From contig DASYAE010000261.1 in assembly GCA_036501535.1 (NCBI GenBank), forward strand, positions 1 through 43,412: DNA of 43,412 nucleotides, in the 5' to 3' direction. The position numbers and the translations under genes were made by a program. Source of the DNA: DASYAE01 sp036501535. GTDB lineage: Bacteria; Actinomycetota; Actinomycetes; Streptomycetales; Catenulisporaceae. Positions 24,552 to 34,222 of the stretch are shown here, in pieces; the stretch's first letter is position 1; every line of letters starts with the position of its first letter. The notes under the pieces are model-generated. The model was not told the origin of the DNA. It was given only the letters and a program-made list of their open reading frames with translations, and made no database searches.

Positions 24552-25508
24552 TCACCCACGCATCAGGGCTTCACAGACCGCCGTCGACTCGAGCGCGCCG
24601 AGTTCGAGCGCGCGTGCGCAGAACGCGATCCAGCCGGACAGGCCCGCCGCCGTCCCCGACGCGTAGCCGGTCAGCGCTTCCTGGCGGGCCTGGGGACCCA
24701 GTTCGACCATGCCGGCCTCGGGCACGGCGAGCGACTGCGGATCGAGTCCGCGCGCGGCCAGCGCCAAGCGGAACACGGCCCGGCCGACCAGGCCGTCGCC
24801 CCAGCCGAAGGGGCAGGCGCACAGCGACTCCCCGAGCGACACGGCCGCGACGACGAGCGCCGGTGCCGAGCCGGGCGCGGCGAGAATCCCGGTCAGGGCA
24901 CCGAGACGCTGTGCGGCCGCCTCAGCAGGGACGGGGCTGAGCGGTGTGAGCGCAATCGACGGCGCCCCAGAGTCGGCGGGGGCTTCGAGCCTCTCTGAGG
25001 GTTGCGACGCGGCGGCCCCGGCAGAGCCGTCGGCGGGGCCTGAGTCTGTCGTCTCCGGCTTGGACGGCGCACCGGTGGCCCAGCCCGGTTCCGCCTCGGC
25101 GGGCTCCCCCGGCATGCGCGGCCGGCCGATCCGGTCGGCGGGCACCGCGCCGGCCGCGGCGAGCATGTGCAGGCGGGTCAAAGCCTGGGCGGGTGCCTGC
25201 CGGAACACCGGCAGGAGGCTGGACAGCTCGGCGGAGATCCGCAGGGCGCCACGGACGGGTGCGGCATCTGCCCCGTTGCCGAAGTCGGTCCTTCGGCGCA
25301 GTTCCTCCAAAGGCCAGTCCGCTCCGGCGAGCGCCGCCGAGGCGCGCGAACCGCGCAGTGCCGATTCCGCGGTCACCTCTGCCGAGCGACTGCGCAGAAC
25401 GCGATGGCCGCGAAGCCGGTCCACTGCCGAACGTGCCTCGGCGATGGCGGCCGGAACACCGGGCAGGTCGGCCAGGGCGGCGAGGGGATCGGCGGTCGGA
25501 GTGCTCAC
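24552..25508 (-). CDS. Degenerate Fic-like protein, probably not an AMP-transferase
   Basis: 318 residues from GTG 25506-25508, without a ribosome site. Homologues in Streptomyces are often labelled 'oxidoreductase' (recalled), which the sequence does not support. The N-terminal LRGHRVLRSRSAEVTAES and SRASAALAGADWPLEELRRR resemble the start of Fic proteins, including the position of the inhibitory (S/T)xxxE(G/N) helix, here SAALAG with Ala for Glu. The C-terminal CPFGWGDGLVGR (232-243) aligns with the Fic core HPFxxGNGRxxR but has Cys for His, Asp for Asn and Leu for Arg. The middle (about 135-195) is a Pro/Ser/Ala linker. The fold may be kept for binding. It lies in the slot of M. tuberculosis Rv3662c, whose function is unknown. 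Confidence 0.6.
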   Translation of the reverse strand: MSTPTADPLAALADLPGVPAAIAEARSAVDRLRGHRVLRSRSAEVTAESALRGSRASAALAGADWPLEELRRRTDFGNGADAAPVRGALRISAELSSLLPVFRQAPAQALTRLHMLAAAGAVPADRIGRPRMPGEPAEAEPGWATGAPSKPETTDSGPADGSAGAAASQPSERLEAPADSGAPSIALTPLSPVPAEAAAQRLGALTGILAAPGSAPALVVAAVSLGESLCACPFGWGDGLVGRAVFRLALAARGLDPQSLAVPEAGMVELGPQARQEALTGYASGTAAGLSGWIAFCARALELGALESTAVCEALMRG

Positions 25509-25926
25509 AAGTCAAGAACCATACGACACGCTCGAGGCGGGTCGGTGACTGCGGCCGGCCTGGGTGATTAGGCAGATGCACAGCAGGGGGCGTATTCGCG
25601 GACGCGGACCCGGGCGCGGCGGGTACCGGATACAGAGCGACCGACCCCACACGGGTCACCGGACCGGGTGAATCGGGATGCGGCGGCCCACCCGAACGGG
25701 CCACGGCGGCTTGACCAGGCCGCTGAGCCGGCTGGCAGACTCGGCGGCGACCCGGCTAGATGAAAACGATTGTCGTGATCGGGACAAAGCCGTAGGCTGT
25801 GACAGCGGCCGGTGCGCGGGGCGACCCGTCCATCGGCTTCGTCGGCCACGTCGGCTTCGTCCGCGGCCGCTCGCGGCTCTCGGCCATCGTCCAGCTTCCT
25901 TCACAACTGCGAAGAGGTATCCGAGC
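25509..25926. other. Intergenic region between the Fic-like and CooC-like genes
   Basis: 418 bp that hold the upstream region of the Fic-like gene (minus) and, from 25761, the promoter and a roughly 120-base leader of the CooC-like gene (plus). Within the leader ATCGGCTTCGTC and GTCGGCTTCGTC occur as a short direct repeat (about 25832-25862). An 11-codon frame MKTIVVIGTKP starts at 25760 inside the Zur-like box; I regard it as chance. No other gene is seen. Confidence 0.5.
25761..25798 (+). promoter_or_regulatory. Zur-like operator overlapping a promoter
   Basis: TGAAAACGATTGTCG (25761-25775) matches 13 of 15 bases of the actinobacterial Zur box form TGAAAACGATTTTCA as I recall it. The last six bases are also a -35 (TTGTCG, 25770-25775) followed after 17 bases by TAGGCT (25793-25798). 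Binding would block the polymerase, the classical Zur repression layout. The predicted start is near 25805, giving a leader of about 120 bases to the CooC-like ATG. The stretch is clearly AT-rich against its surroundings. Confidence 0.55.
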
Positions 25927-26916
25927 ATGCGCGTGGCCTTCGTCGGCAAGGGAGGCAGCGGCAAGACCACTGTCTCCGCCCTGTTCATCCGCCACCTGGC
26001 CGCCGCGGGGGCGCCGGTGCTCGCCGTGGACGCGGACATCAACCAGCACCTGGGCACCGCGCTCGGGCTCAGCGAGCAGCGGGCCGCCGCGCTGCCCGCG
26101 CTCAGCGGCTACACCAAGCAGCTGAAGGAGCACCTGCGCGGCGACAATCCGCTGATCGCCTCGGCTGAGCACATGGTGAAGACCACGCCGCCCGGGCGCG
26201 GGTCGCGGCTGCTGCGGTTCGACGATCTGGCTCCGCTCGACGCGTGGTGCGCGGTTCCGCTCGACGGTGAGCTCGGTGCGGAGCTCGGCGGCGTGCGGCT
26301 GATGGCGACCGGGGTGTTCAACGAGGCCGATCTCGGCGTCTCCTGCTACCACGCCAAGGTCGGCGCGGCCGAGCTGATGCTCAATCACCTCGTCGACGGG
26401 CCCGGCGAATACCTCGTCATGGACATGACCGCCGGGGCCGACGCCTTCGCCTCGGGCCTGTTCACCCGGTTCGACGTGACCTTCCTCGTCGCCGAGCCGA
26501 CTCGCAAGAGCCTGTCGGTCTACCGGCAGTACCGCGACTACGCAGACGAATACGGCATCGCCGTGCACGTCGTCGGCAACAAGGTCGCCGACCGGGCCGA
26601 CCTCGACTTCCTGCTGGCCGAGACCGGCGGGGCGCTGGTCGGCTGGCTCGGCCAGTCCGGCTTCGTGCGCGGCCAGGAGCGCGGCGGCCCCGCCCCGTTC
26701 GGCGCACTCGAACCGGCGAACCGCGCCGCGCTCGCCGCGCTGCGGGAGGCCGTGGACGGGACCGGGAAGGACTGGGACCGGTTCACCGAACTGGCCCACC
26801 ACTTCCACCGGAAGAACGCTGCCTCGTGGGCGAACAAGTCCGTCGGCGCCGACCTGACCGGGCAGATCGACCCGGAGTTCCGCATGGGCCCGGCACTCGT
26901 GCAGTCGCCTGTCTGA
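25927..26916 (+). CDS. CooC/ParA-like P-loop ATPase, putative metallochaperone
   Basis: 329 residues from ATG 25927 with GAAGAGG upstream. The deviant Walker A KGGSGKTT (8-15), the switch I region VDADINQHLGTALGL and YLVMDMTAGADAF (Walker B, about 158-170) place it in the SIMIBI class next to CooC/MinD. CooC proteins insert nickel into CO dehydrogenase using such a domain. VGNKVADRADLDFL is the guanine/adenine-specificity N-K-x-x-D-like segment, and a Cys is present at SCYHAKV. Related Streptomyces genes are labelled 'ATP/GTP-binding protein'. The upstream Zur-like box suggests a task in zinc or other metal supply, perhaps loading metal into an enzyme; the client is not visible here. Confidence 0.82.
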   Translation: MRVAFVGKGGSGKTTVSALFIRHLAAAGAPVLAVDADINQHLGTALGLSEQRAAALPALSGYTKQLKEHLRGDNPLIASAEHMVKTTPPGRGSRLLRFDDLAPLDAWCAVPLDGELGAELGGVRLMATGVFNEADLGVSCYHAKVGAAELMLNHLVDGPGEYLVMDMTAGADAFASGLFTRFDVTFLVAEPTRKSLSVYRQYRDYADEYGIAVHVVGNKVADRADLDFLLAETGGALVGWLGQSGFVRGQERGGPAPFGALEPANRAALAALREAVDGTGKDWDRFTELAHHFHRKNAASWANKSVGADLTGQIDPEFRMGPALVQSPV

Positions 26917-27066
26917 CAACCCGCCCCCGCGCCCGTTCGGCCCAATGATCCGGTTGGCCCGATAAGCAGCCTCTTGGTCCGAATGGCTCGCATCACCAAG
27001 CCGCTGCGCACTTTCGGCGTGATCTCAACCACCCACCCGGGTCTTCCGGTGCGCAGCCGAGTGACG

Positions 27067-27082
27067 TAACTTCGACACCGTG
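27067..27082 (+). promoter_or_regulatory. Leaderless promoter of the histidine kinase gene
   Basis: TAACTT (27067-27072) lies exactly seven bases before GTG 27080, with TTCCGG 17 bases upstream of it. There is no ribosome site, so the RNA probably begins at the G of the start codon, a common actinomycete arrangement. Confidence 0.5.
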
Positions 27083-28357
27083 GACTCGACGGCGACAACG
27101 CTCGCGGTCGCGGGCGTGCTGGCCATTCCGGTCGGTGCGGTGTTACGCGCCGCGCGCCGCCACCATGTCTACGGCACCCCGACCGAGCGCGCCGCCTACG
27201 AGGCGATGCACAGCGTCTCGATGGCCGCGCCCGCGCTGCGCGAGGGTCTTTCGGCGGACTCGGCCAAGCGGTCCGCCCGGCATCTGCGCCGGCTGCTCGG
27301 CGCCGAGGCCGTGGCGATAACCGACGAGGACCGGCTGCTGGCCTGGGAGGGCGGCGGCGAGCAGCACGCGCCGGACGCGCTGGTGCACGCCAAGAACGTG
27401 ATCGCGACCGGCCGGGTCAAGCTGCTGGACTGGATCGACTGCGGCGGCGAGCAGTGTCCGGTGCGGGACGCGGTGATCGCTCCGCTGATCGTCGACGGCC
27501 GCACCGTCGGGACGCTGGCCGCGTACAACGGCACCGCCTCGGTCGCGCTGACCCGCGCGGTCTGCGAGGTCGCCCGCTGGGTCTCGTCCCAGCTGGAGCT
27601 GGCCATGCTGGACCAGTCCCGGACCCGGGCCATGGAGGCGGAGATCCGGGCGCTGCGGGCGCAGATATCGCCGCACTTCATCTACAACTCGCTCACCGCG
27701 ATCGCCTCCTTCGTGCGCACTGACCCGAGCCGGGCCCGCGAGCTGCTGCTGGAGTTCGCCGACTTCACCCGCTACTCCTTCCGGCGCAACGGCTCGATGA
27801 CCACGGTGGCCGAGGAGCTGCGCTGCATCGACTGCTACTTCCAGTTGGAGCAGGCCCGGTTCGGCGACCGGCTGCGGCTCGCGCTGCACATCGCGCCCGA
27901 GGTCCTCGACGTGCAGCTGCCGTTCCTCTGCCTGCAGCCGCTGGTGGAGAACGCGGTGCGGCACGGGCTGCAGGGCAAGGCCGGCGAGGGCACGGTGACG
28001 GTCACCGCCGAGGAGGAGGACGCCGAGTACCGCATCACCATCAGGGACAACGGGCTGGGCATGGAGCCGGAGACGGCGCGCGACGCGCTCGGCGCGGCGG
28101 GTCCGGCCGACCTCTTCGCGCCGGTCCGGACGGGCGACGCGGACCCGGCCGACGCAGCGGCGGCGAACGGCGGTTCCGCCGCCCGGCCGAAGGACGCCCA
28201 CGCGCTGGCGAACATCCAGGAGCGGCTGCGCGCGGCGTTCGGACCGGACCACGGGCTGGAACTCGCCTCGTCCCCGGGCGAGGGCACCACCGTCACCATC
28301 CGGATCCCGAAGGTCAGAGTGCGCAGGAAGGTCGGCGCGCGCAGGGAGATCTCGTGA
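27080..28357 (+). CDS. LytS-family sensor histidine kinase (GAF-like sensor)
   Basis: 425 residues, leaderless GTG. One N-terminal hydrophobic segment (TTLAVAGVLAIPVGAVL) is followed by a GAF-like domain (about 60-180) with the Cys pair CGGEQC (121-126) before PVRDAVIAPLIVDG. The His_kinase domain has the phospho-acceptor His199 in ALRAQISPHFIYNSLTAIAS. The ATPase domain shows LQPLVENAVRHGL (N box), RDNGLGM (G1) and SSPGEGTTVTI. A Gly/Ala/Asp-rich insert of about 40 residues separates the two ATPase boxes. It is coupled to the LytTR regulator by a GTGA overlap. E. coli relatives (BtsS, YpdA) sense pyruvate. With an acetate transporter and acs downstream, a carboxylate signal is a reasonable inference. 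Confidence 0.9.
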   Translation: MDSTATTLAVAGVLAIPVGAVLRAARRHHVYGTPTERAAYEAMHSVSMAAPALREGLSADSAKRSARHLRRLLGAEAVAITDEDRLLAWEGGGEQHAPDALVHAKNVIATGRVKLLDWIDCGGEQCPVRDAVIAPLIVDGRTVGTLAAYNGTASVALTRAVCEVARWVSSQLELAMLDQSRTRAMEAEIRALRAQISPHFIYNSLTAIASFVRTDPSRARELLLEFADFTRYSFRRNGSMTTVAEELRCIDCYFQLEQARFGDRLRLALHIAPEVLDVQLPFLCLQPLVENAVRHGLQGKAGEGTVTVTAEEEDAEYRITIRDNGLGMEPETARDALGAAGPADLFAPVRTGDADPADAAAANGGSAARPKDAHALANIQERLRAAFGPDHGLELASSPGEGTTVTIRIPKVRVRRKVGARREIS

Positions 28358-29247
28358 CCGACCCGAACGAGCGTTCCGCCGACCGCCCGGCGGAACGCCA
28401 GCCCGACCGTCCGACCTCGCCCGGCCACAACGCGGCTCCCGGCGCCGGCAACGGCACTGCCACGGCCGCGGTCGCGGCGGCTGCGGACCCGCCGGGCCTC
28501 TCGGTCGTCGCGGTGGACGACGAGCGCCCCGCGCTCGACGAGCTGACCTACCTGCTCGGCGCGGACTCGCGGATCGGCAGCATCCGCACCGCCTCCAGCG
28601 GTCCCGAGGCGATGCGGCTGCTCGGCGGCCGGCAACGGGTCGACGCGCTGTTCCTGGACATCAGGATGCCCGGGGCGACCGGCCTCGACCTGGCCAAGGC
28701 GCTGGCCCGGCGCACGGACAGCCCGCAGATCGTGTTCGTGACCGCGCACGAGGACTTCGCCGTCGGCGCGTTCGACCTGCAGGCCGTGGACTACCTGCTC
28801 AAGCCGGTGCGGCAGGACCGGCTGGCCGAGGCGGTGCGGCGGGTCGGCGAGCGGCTCAACGCGCGGACCCGGCCGTCGGCGGCGCAGGCCGAGGAGGACG
28901 AGGTGGTGCCGGTCGAGCTGGCCGGCGTGACCCGGTTCCTGACCCGGTCCCAGATCCGCTTCGTCGAGGCGCAGGGCGACTACGCCCGGCTGCACACGGC
29001 CTCCGGCTCGCACCTGGTGCGGATCTCGCTGGCGACGCTGGAGGAGCGCTGGACGCCGCACGGCTTCGCCCGCATCCACCGCTCCTACCTGGTCTCGCTG
29101 CGGCACGTCCAGGAGGTCCGCTGGGACGCCGGGCACACCACGGTCAAGGTCGGGGACCGGCTGCTGACGGTGAGCCGCCGGCACGCGCGGGAGCTGCGCG
29201 ACCGGATGCTCGGCGAGCGGCATCCTGCCGAAGGCGCACGCCGGTAA
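28354..29247 (+). CDS. LytTR-family response regulator
   Basis: 297 residues, GTG overlapping the kinase stop by four bases. A disordered head of about 48 residues (Pro/Ala/Asn-rich) precedes the receiver domain: acidic pair DDE (55-57), phospho-acceptor Asp102 in ALFLDIRMPG, switch Thr in FVTAHE, Lys in YLLKPV. The LytTR DNA-binding domain (about 190-290) shows VEAQGDYARLHTASG, FARIHRSYLVSL and VGDRLLTVSRRHARELR. LytTR regulators bind paired 9-bp repeats; I could not identify such a pair with confidence ahead of the transporter gene. It probably controls the downstream acetate genes. Confidence 0.92.
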   Translation: MTDPNERSADRPAERQPDRPTSPGHNAAPGAGNGTATAAVAAAADPPGLSVVAVDDERPALDELTYLLGADSRIGSIRTASSGPEAMRLLGGRQRVDALFLDIRMPGATGLDLAKALARRTDSPQIVFVTAHEDFAVGAFDLQAVDYLLKPVRQDRLAEAVRRVGERLNARTRPSAAQAEEDEVVPVELAGVTRFLTRSQIRFVEAQGDYARLHTASGSHLVRISLATLEERWTPHGFARIHRSYLVSLRHVQEVRWDAGHTTVKVGDRLLTVSRRHARELRDRMLGERHPAEGARR

Positions 29248-29664
29248 ACAAGCACAGCGCGCACGCCGCTAAAACAAGCACAGCAGCAAGCACAGCGCGC
29301 ACGCATGTGACGACGCGGCGCACCGCCGAACCATGCCGCCGGGGATCTCGTCTCACCGCTGGTCAATAGCGGCGCGCGGCGCGTCCGGCCGGGCGCGCTA
29401 CGACCGGCTTTACCAATCGGCGCGCCTCTGGCTCCACTCGGCGCATGGAACGCATGTTTCCCCACTGCGCGCGATATCGGCTGGGCACCAACTGCGCGGA
29501 GCCGGGAATTCGCCCGGCTCCGACCGCACCCTCACCCTCAAGGATCCGTGCCCCGGCACCGTCCGCGACGCAGCGTCCGTCCCGCCCGCCCCAGTTCGGA
29601 CCGACGCCGCCGCACCGGCTGCTGCCCGGCAGCACGGCCTCCGATCCGCGCGAAAGGATCAGTC
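29248..29664 (+). other. Region between the response regulator and the acetate transporter
   Basis: 417 bp with no credible gene. Two exact 17-bp copies of AAGCACAGCGCGCACGC lie at 29250-29266 and 29288-29304 just after the response regulator stop. A perfect 10-bp hairpin (29497-29506 with 29513-29522, loop AATTCG) stands midway and could end the two-component transcript or act in the leader of the transporter gene. The transporter promoter should lie around it, but I cannot fix it. Confidence 0.6.
29250..29304 (+). repeat. Direct repeat, two 17-bp copies
   Basis: AAGCACAGCGCGCACGC occurs at 29250-29266 and 29288-29304; the intervening bases repeat parts of it (AAACAAGCACAGCAGC). It starts three bases after the response regulator stop codon. 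It could be duplicated filler or a binding site for the regulator itself. Confidence 0.75.
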
Positions 29665-30264
29665 GTGAGCAACGAGGCTTCCACGACTCTCAACTCCCCC
29701 GCCTGGGGCGACCCGGCCCCGCTGGGCCTGTCCGGCTTCGCCCTGACCACCCTGGTGCTCTCGGTCTCCAACGCCGGCCTCGTGAAGGAGGCCGGAGCCG
29801 GCATCCTCGTGCTGGGCCTGGCGGCTTTCTACGGCGGCATGGCGCAGTTCGTCGCCGGCGTCGTCGAGTTCCGGCGCGGCAACACGTTCGGCGCCACCGC
29901 GTTCGGCTCGTTCGGCGCGTTCTGGCTCAGCGAGTGGTGGATCGACACCCATCTCACCGCGGCCAGCGGCGACATCCATCAAGCCACCGGACTGCTCCTG
30001 GTCGGCTGGGCGATCTTCACCGGCTTCATGACGGTGGGGGCGCTGAAGACCAGCTACGCCGTGCTCGCCGTGTTCGCGGCGCTGACCCTGACCTTCCTGT
30101 TCCTGGCCCTCGGCGCGTTCCAGAACGGCGTCCAGCCGGACTCGCTGACCAAGGTCGGCGGCTACCTCGGGATCGTCACCGGCCTGTTGGCCTGGTACGC
30201 CGCGGCCGCCACGGTCATCAACTCCACGCACAAGCGGGAGCTGCTGCCGACCTGGCCCCAGTAG
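29665..30264 (+). CDS. Acetate/succinate transporter, GPR1/FUN34/YaaH (AceTr) family
   Basis: 199 residues from GTG 29665 with AAAGGA seven bases upstream. Six membrane helices are expected. The family signature NPAPLGL near the N-terminus is DPAPLGL here, followed by GFALTTLVLSVSNAGL. Conserved AAFYGGMAQFVAGVVEFRRGNTFGA is interrupted only by normal variation, and AFGSFGAFWLSEWW and FTGFMT mark helices 3 and 4. SatP/AceP proteins form hexameric channels for acetate and related acids across the cytoplasmic membrane. With acs directly downstream it forms an uptake-and-activation pair. A hairpin follows the stop, so acs has its own promoter. Confidence 0.92.
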   Translation: MSNEASTTLNSPAWGDPAPLGLSGFALTTLVLSVSNAGLVKEAGAGILVLGLAAFYGGMAQFVAGVVEFRRGNTFGATAFGSFGAFWLSEWWIDTHLTAASGDIHQATGLLLVGWAIFTGFMTVGALKTSYAVLAVFAALTLTFLFLALGAFQNGVQPDSLTKVGGYLGIVTGLLAWYAAAATVINSTHKRELLPTWPQ

Positions 30265-30272
30265 CCGAACAC

Positions 30273-30309
30273 GAGTGCCGCCGGACCTGACCCCGGTTCG
30301 GCGGCGCTC
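30273..30309 (+). terminator. Terminator after the acetate transporter
   Basis: GAGTGCCGCCG (30273-30283) pairs with CGGCGGCGCTC (30299-30309), one G-U pair, starting eight bases past the TAG. Short U-tract absent. Confidence 0.65.
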
Positions 30310-30410
30310 CGCCATGTCCCCGCGCGCCGCGCGTGGAAGCGGCCTGCGACATGACTCAGGCCGCGTCTCCACATGTCTGCGGCGGTGCGGGAGGGCGCCG
30401 CAGCCGGCCA

Positions 30411-30444
30411 TCTGGTCTAGACCTCTAGATTGGTGTAGACCTTG
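30411..30444 (+). promoter_or_regulatory. Two DasR/HutC-type operators upstream of acs
   Basis: TGGTCTAGACCT (30413-30424) and TGGTGTAGACCT (30431-30442) are 18 bp apart, so they lie close to the same DNA face. The core GT-N-TA-N-AC is the HutC-subfamily operator, and the flanks match 13 of 16 bases of the Streptomyces DasR site ACTGGTCTAGACCACT as I recall it. DasR is the GlcNAc-responsive GntR regulator. GlcNAc-6-phosphate deacetylation releases acetate, which acs would recover. Another HutC-type regulator is possible. Confidence 0.65.
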
Positions 30445-30465
30445 CAGGGCAGGAAGCCGGACTGC

Positions 30466-30494
30466 TGTGCATAGCGCGGCGCTGTGCCTAGTAT
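30466..30494 (+). promoter_or_regulatory. Probable acs promoter
   Basis: TGTGCA (30466-30471), 17 bases, TAGTAT (30489-30494). The -10 is good, the -35 moderate. Start expected near 30501, leaving a leader of about 60 bases. The two operators lie 22-55 bp upstream of the -35. Confidence 0.5.
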
Positions 30495-30562
30495 TCCGAC
30501 GAGCGCTGCACAGTGTCCCGGCACACATCTGGCTAAACACTGGTTCTTCCCGAGGAGTCCGC

Positions 30563-32521
<1,959 letters not shown>

Positions 32522-32578
32522 CCCGCGGGACCGGTCTGTGATCTGCGCTCCGAACGCGGTAACCCGTTAGGGCTGATG

Positions 32579-32631
32579 ACAGCCACGGCATGTGCGCGAT
32601 CCGATGAGGATCGGGCACATGCCGTGGCTGT
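32579..32631. terminator. Bidirectional terminator between acs and the Eis-like gene
   Basis: A 17-bp perfect stem (32579-32595 with 32615-32631) is topped by CGATCC/GGATCG (32597-32602 with 32608-32613), with loop GATGA. It lies between two converging genes, 58 bases after acs and 46 bases after the Eis-like stop. It is the longest perfect inverted repeat I found in the window. Confidence 0.88.
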
Positions 32632-32676
32632 TTCCGGGTCTCGGCGGCGGGCCGGCCGGGGGACTCTGAGCCGGTG

Positions 32677-33921
32677 TCAGAAGACCACCGGCAGCCAGGG
32701 CGCGACGTCGGAGTGGAAAGCGCGCGAGGCCTCGGCGACGGCGCCTGGGCGGCGCTCCTCGACCAGGCCGGCGGCCTGGAGCGCGCGCAGCGGCATCCCG
32801 CCCAGGAAGGCGGCGCCGAGGTCGCGCACGTCCAGTGCGAGCTCGGCCGGGGCCTGGGTGCGCTCGCAAGCGGCGCCCTTCTCGTCGCCGGAGAGCCGCC
32901 AGGTCCCGGCGTTCCACGGACAGAGGTCGTCGGTGACCTCGAGGACGAGGTCGACCGGCGTCACGTAGGTGCGTGCGGCGAGTGCTTGATCGAGTTCGAC
33001 CAAACGGAGGAACAAGGAGTCGGAGAGCCGCGGTGCCGCCGCGCGTACGTCGGCCAGGAGGTAAAGCAGCGGGCTGTCTACAGGTATCCGGGTGAAGTCC
33101 GTGAACGTGTTCAGGTCGATGTCGAGCAGGTAGCGCAGCAGCGCGCTGTATCCCGCGATGTCGTCGGCATAGACGGAGTGCACTTCGATGCGGCCGGCAG
33201 GCACGCCGTGCTCCGAAGCGGTCTTCGTGCGGTAGCGCGCGTATCCGATCGCCTCGCCGTCGCGCTCGGCCAGGACGGTGCGCAGGTGCGACCGATCGCC
33301 GCGGAACTGGTCGACCTCGATGTGGTCGAAGCGCTCCCACGCCGGGGTGAGGATGAGCATGCCGGGGCGTTCGGGCACCCGGCGGTGGTAGATGGCCGTG
33401 CAGGTCGCGAGGGTGTCCTCGTGCTGGGACGGGACCATCCGCAGGGTGACGCCGTCCGGGCCGGGCGGCAGTCGCAGCGCGTTGCGGTGCCGCTGGACGG
33501 TCATGGACATGGTCCAGCTGGCCTGGCCGTAGCCGAAGCGGCCGTAGATCGCCGGCTCGGAGGCGGTCAGTCCGGCGATCGCCGGGCCGCCCTGCTCGTG
33601 CAGGCCGTGCAGCTGATGGCGCATCATGGCGGTGAGCACGCCGCGCCTCCGGTGGGTCGGCAGGACGGAGACCCAGCTGACCGCGGCCATCGGGATGAGC
33701 GCGCCGGGGACGCAGAGCTGGAAGTCGAACATCGACGCGCCGCCGACCAGGGCGTCGCCGTCGAAGGCCCCGATGGTCCGCTCCAGGTCGAGCAGGGCCG
33801 TATAGGCCGCGCGGGCCTGCTCGGAGTGCGGCTCCACGTTGAACGCGATCTCGTCGTTGGCGACGAGGCCGTCGAGTTCGGGGGCCGCGAGTGGGCGTAT
33901 GACCACCTGCGATGTCGGCAT
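32677..33921 (-). CDS. Eis-like GNAT N-acetyltransferase with SCP2-type C-terminal domain
   Basis: 414 residues from ATG 33919-33921; there is no ribosome site and TAGGCA lies six bases upstream, so it may be leaderless. An N-terminal GNAT domain has the acetyl-CoA loop SVLPTHRRRGVLTAMM (85-100), and ASEPAIYGRFGYG contains Tyr126, the position of the general acid in M. tuberculosis Eis. A second GNAT-like domain and a C-terminal SCP2-like domain follow. The chain ends in Phe (LPVVF), and in Eis the terminal carboxylate takes part in catalysis. Eis proteins acetylate many amines of aminoglycosides and other substrates; whether this one gives resistance cannot be told from sequence. Confidence 0.88.
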   Translation of the reverse strand: MPTSQVVIRPLAAPELDGLVANDEIAFNVEPHSEQARAAYTALLDLERTIGAFDGDALVGGASMFDFQLCVPGALIPMAAVSWVSVLPTHRRRGVLTAMMRHQLHGLHEQGGPAIAGLTASEPAIYGRFGYGQASWTMSMTVQRHRNALRLPPGPDGVTLRMVPSQHEDTLATCTAIYHRRVPERPGMLILTPAWERFDHIEVDQFRGDRSHLRTVLAERDGEAIGYARYRTKTASEHGVPAGRIEVHSVYADDIAGYSALLRYLLDIDLNTFTDFTRIPVDSPLLYLLADVRAAAPRLSDSLFLRLVELDQALAARTYVTPVDLVLEVTDDLCPWNAGTWRLSGDEKGAACERTQAPAELALDVRDLGAAFLGGMPLRALQAAGLVEERRPGAVAEASRAFHSDVAPWLPVVF

Positions 33922-34222
33922 GGTCCATGCCTAGCACATGCTTCCGGGGGAACGCATGAGGATTGTTCGTCGCAGGGATGACGACTAATCGATTTGTCGA
34001 TAAAGAGATAGATGAACGAATCACCATTAGCTCAAGCCCTGTCCTTGGAGCCGGCGCAGTGGAGCAGGCACAGTGGAGCAGGCACAGTCCGGCGTCGTAC
34101 CGAAGGAGTAGTGGCGGCATAAGGCGCGCGCGACGGGGAACTCGATCAGCCGACCGCCGGGTCCGACGCGACCAGCCAGGGACGTCGGCGCACGAGACCG
34201 GCCCGCCGATGGGAGGCGACCT
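33922..34222. other. Region between the Eis-like gene and the holin-like gene
   Basis: 301 bp. A locally A/T-rich stretch (33960-34030) contains the small palindrome ATCGATTTGTCGAT and probably the promoters of both divergent genes. A perfect 14-bp tandem duplication lies at 34057-34084. No gene seen. Confidence 0.5.
34057..34084 (+). repeat. Tandem duplication of 14 bp
   Basis: CAGTGGAGCAGGCA twice without gap (34057-34070, 34071-34084), followed by a partial third copy (CAGT). Confidence 0.85.

Noticed and set aside
24146..24559. 137-residue minus frame covering the candidate small RNA
   Set aside because: It begins upstream of the predicted promoter, reads through the terminator and has no fold or ribosome site.
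25760..25795. Eleven-codon frame MKTIVVIGTKP upstream of the CooC-like gene
   Set aside because: It coincides with the Zur-like box and the -35 to -10 spacer; no ribosome site. Likely chance.
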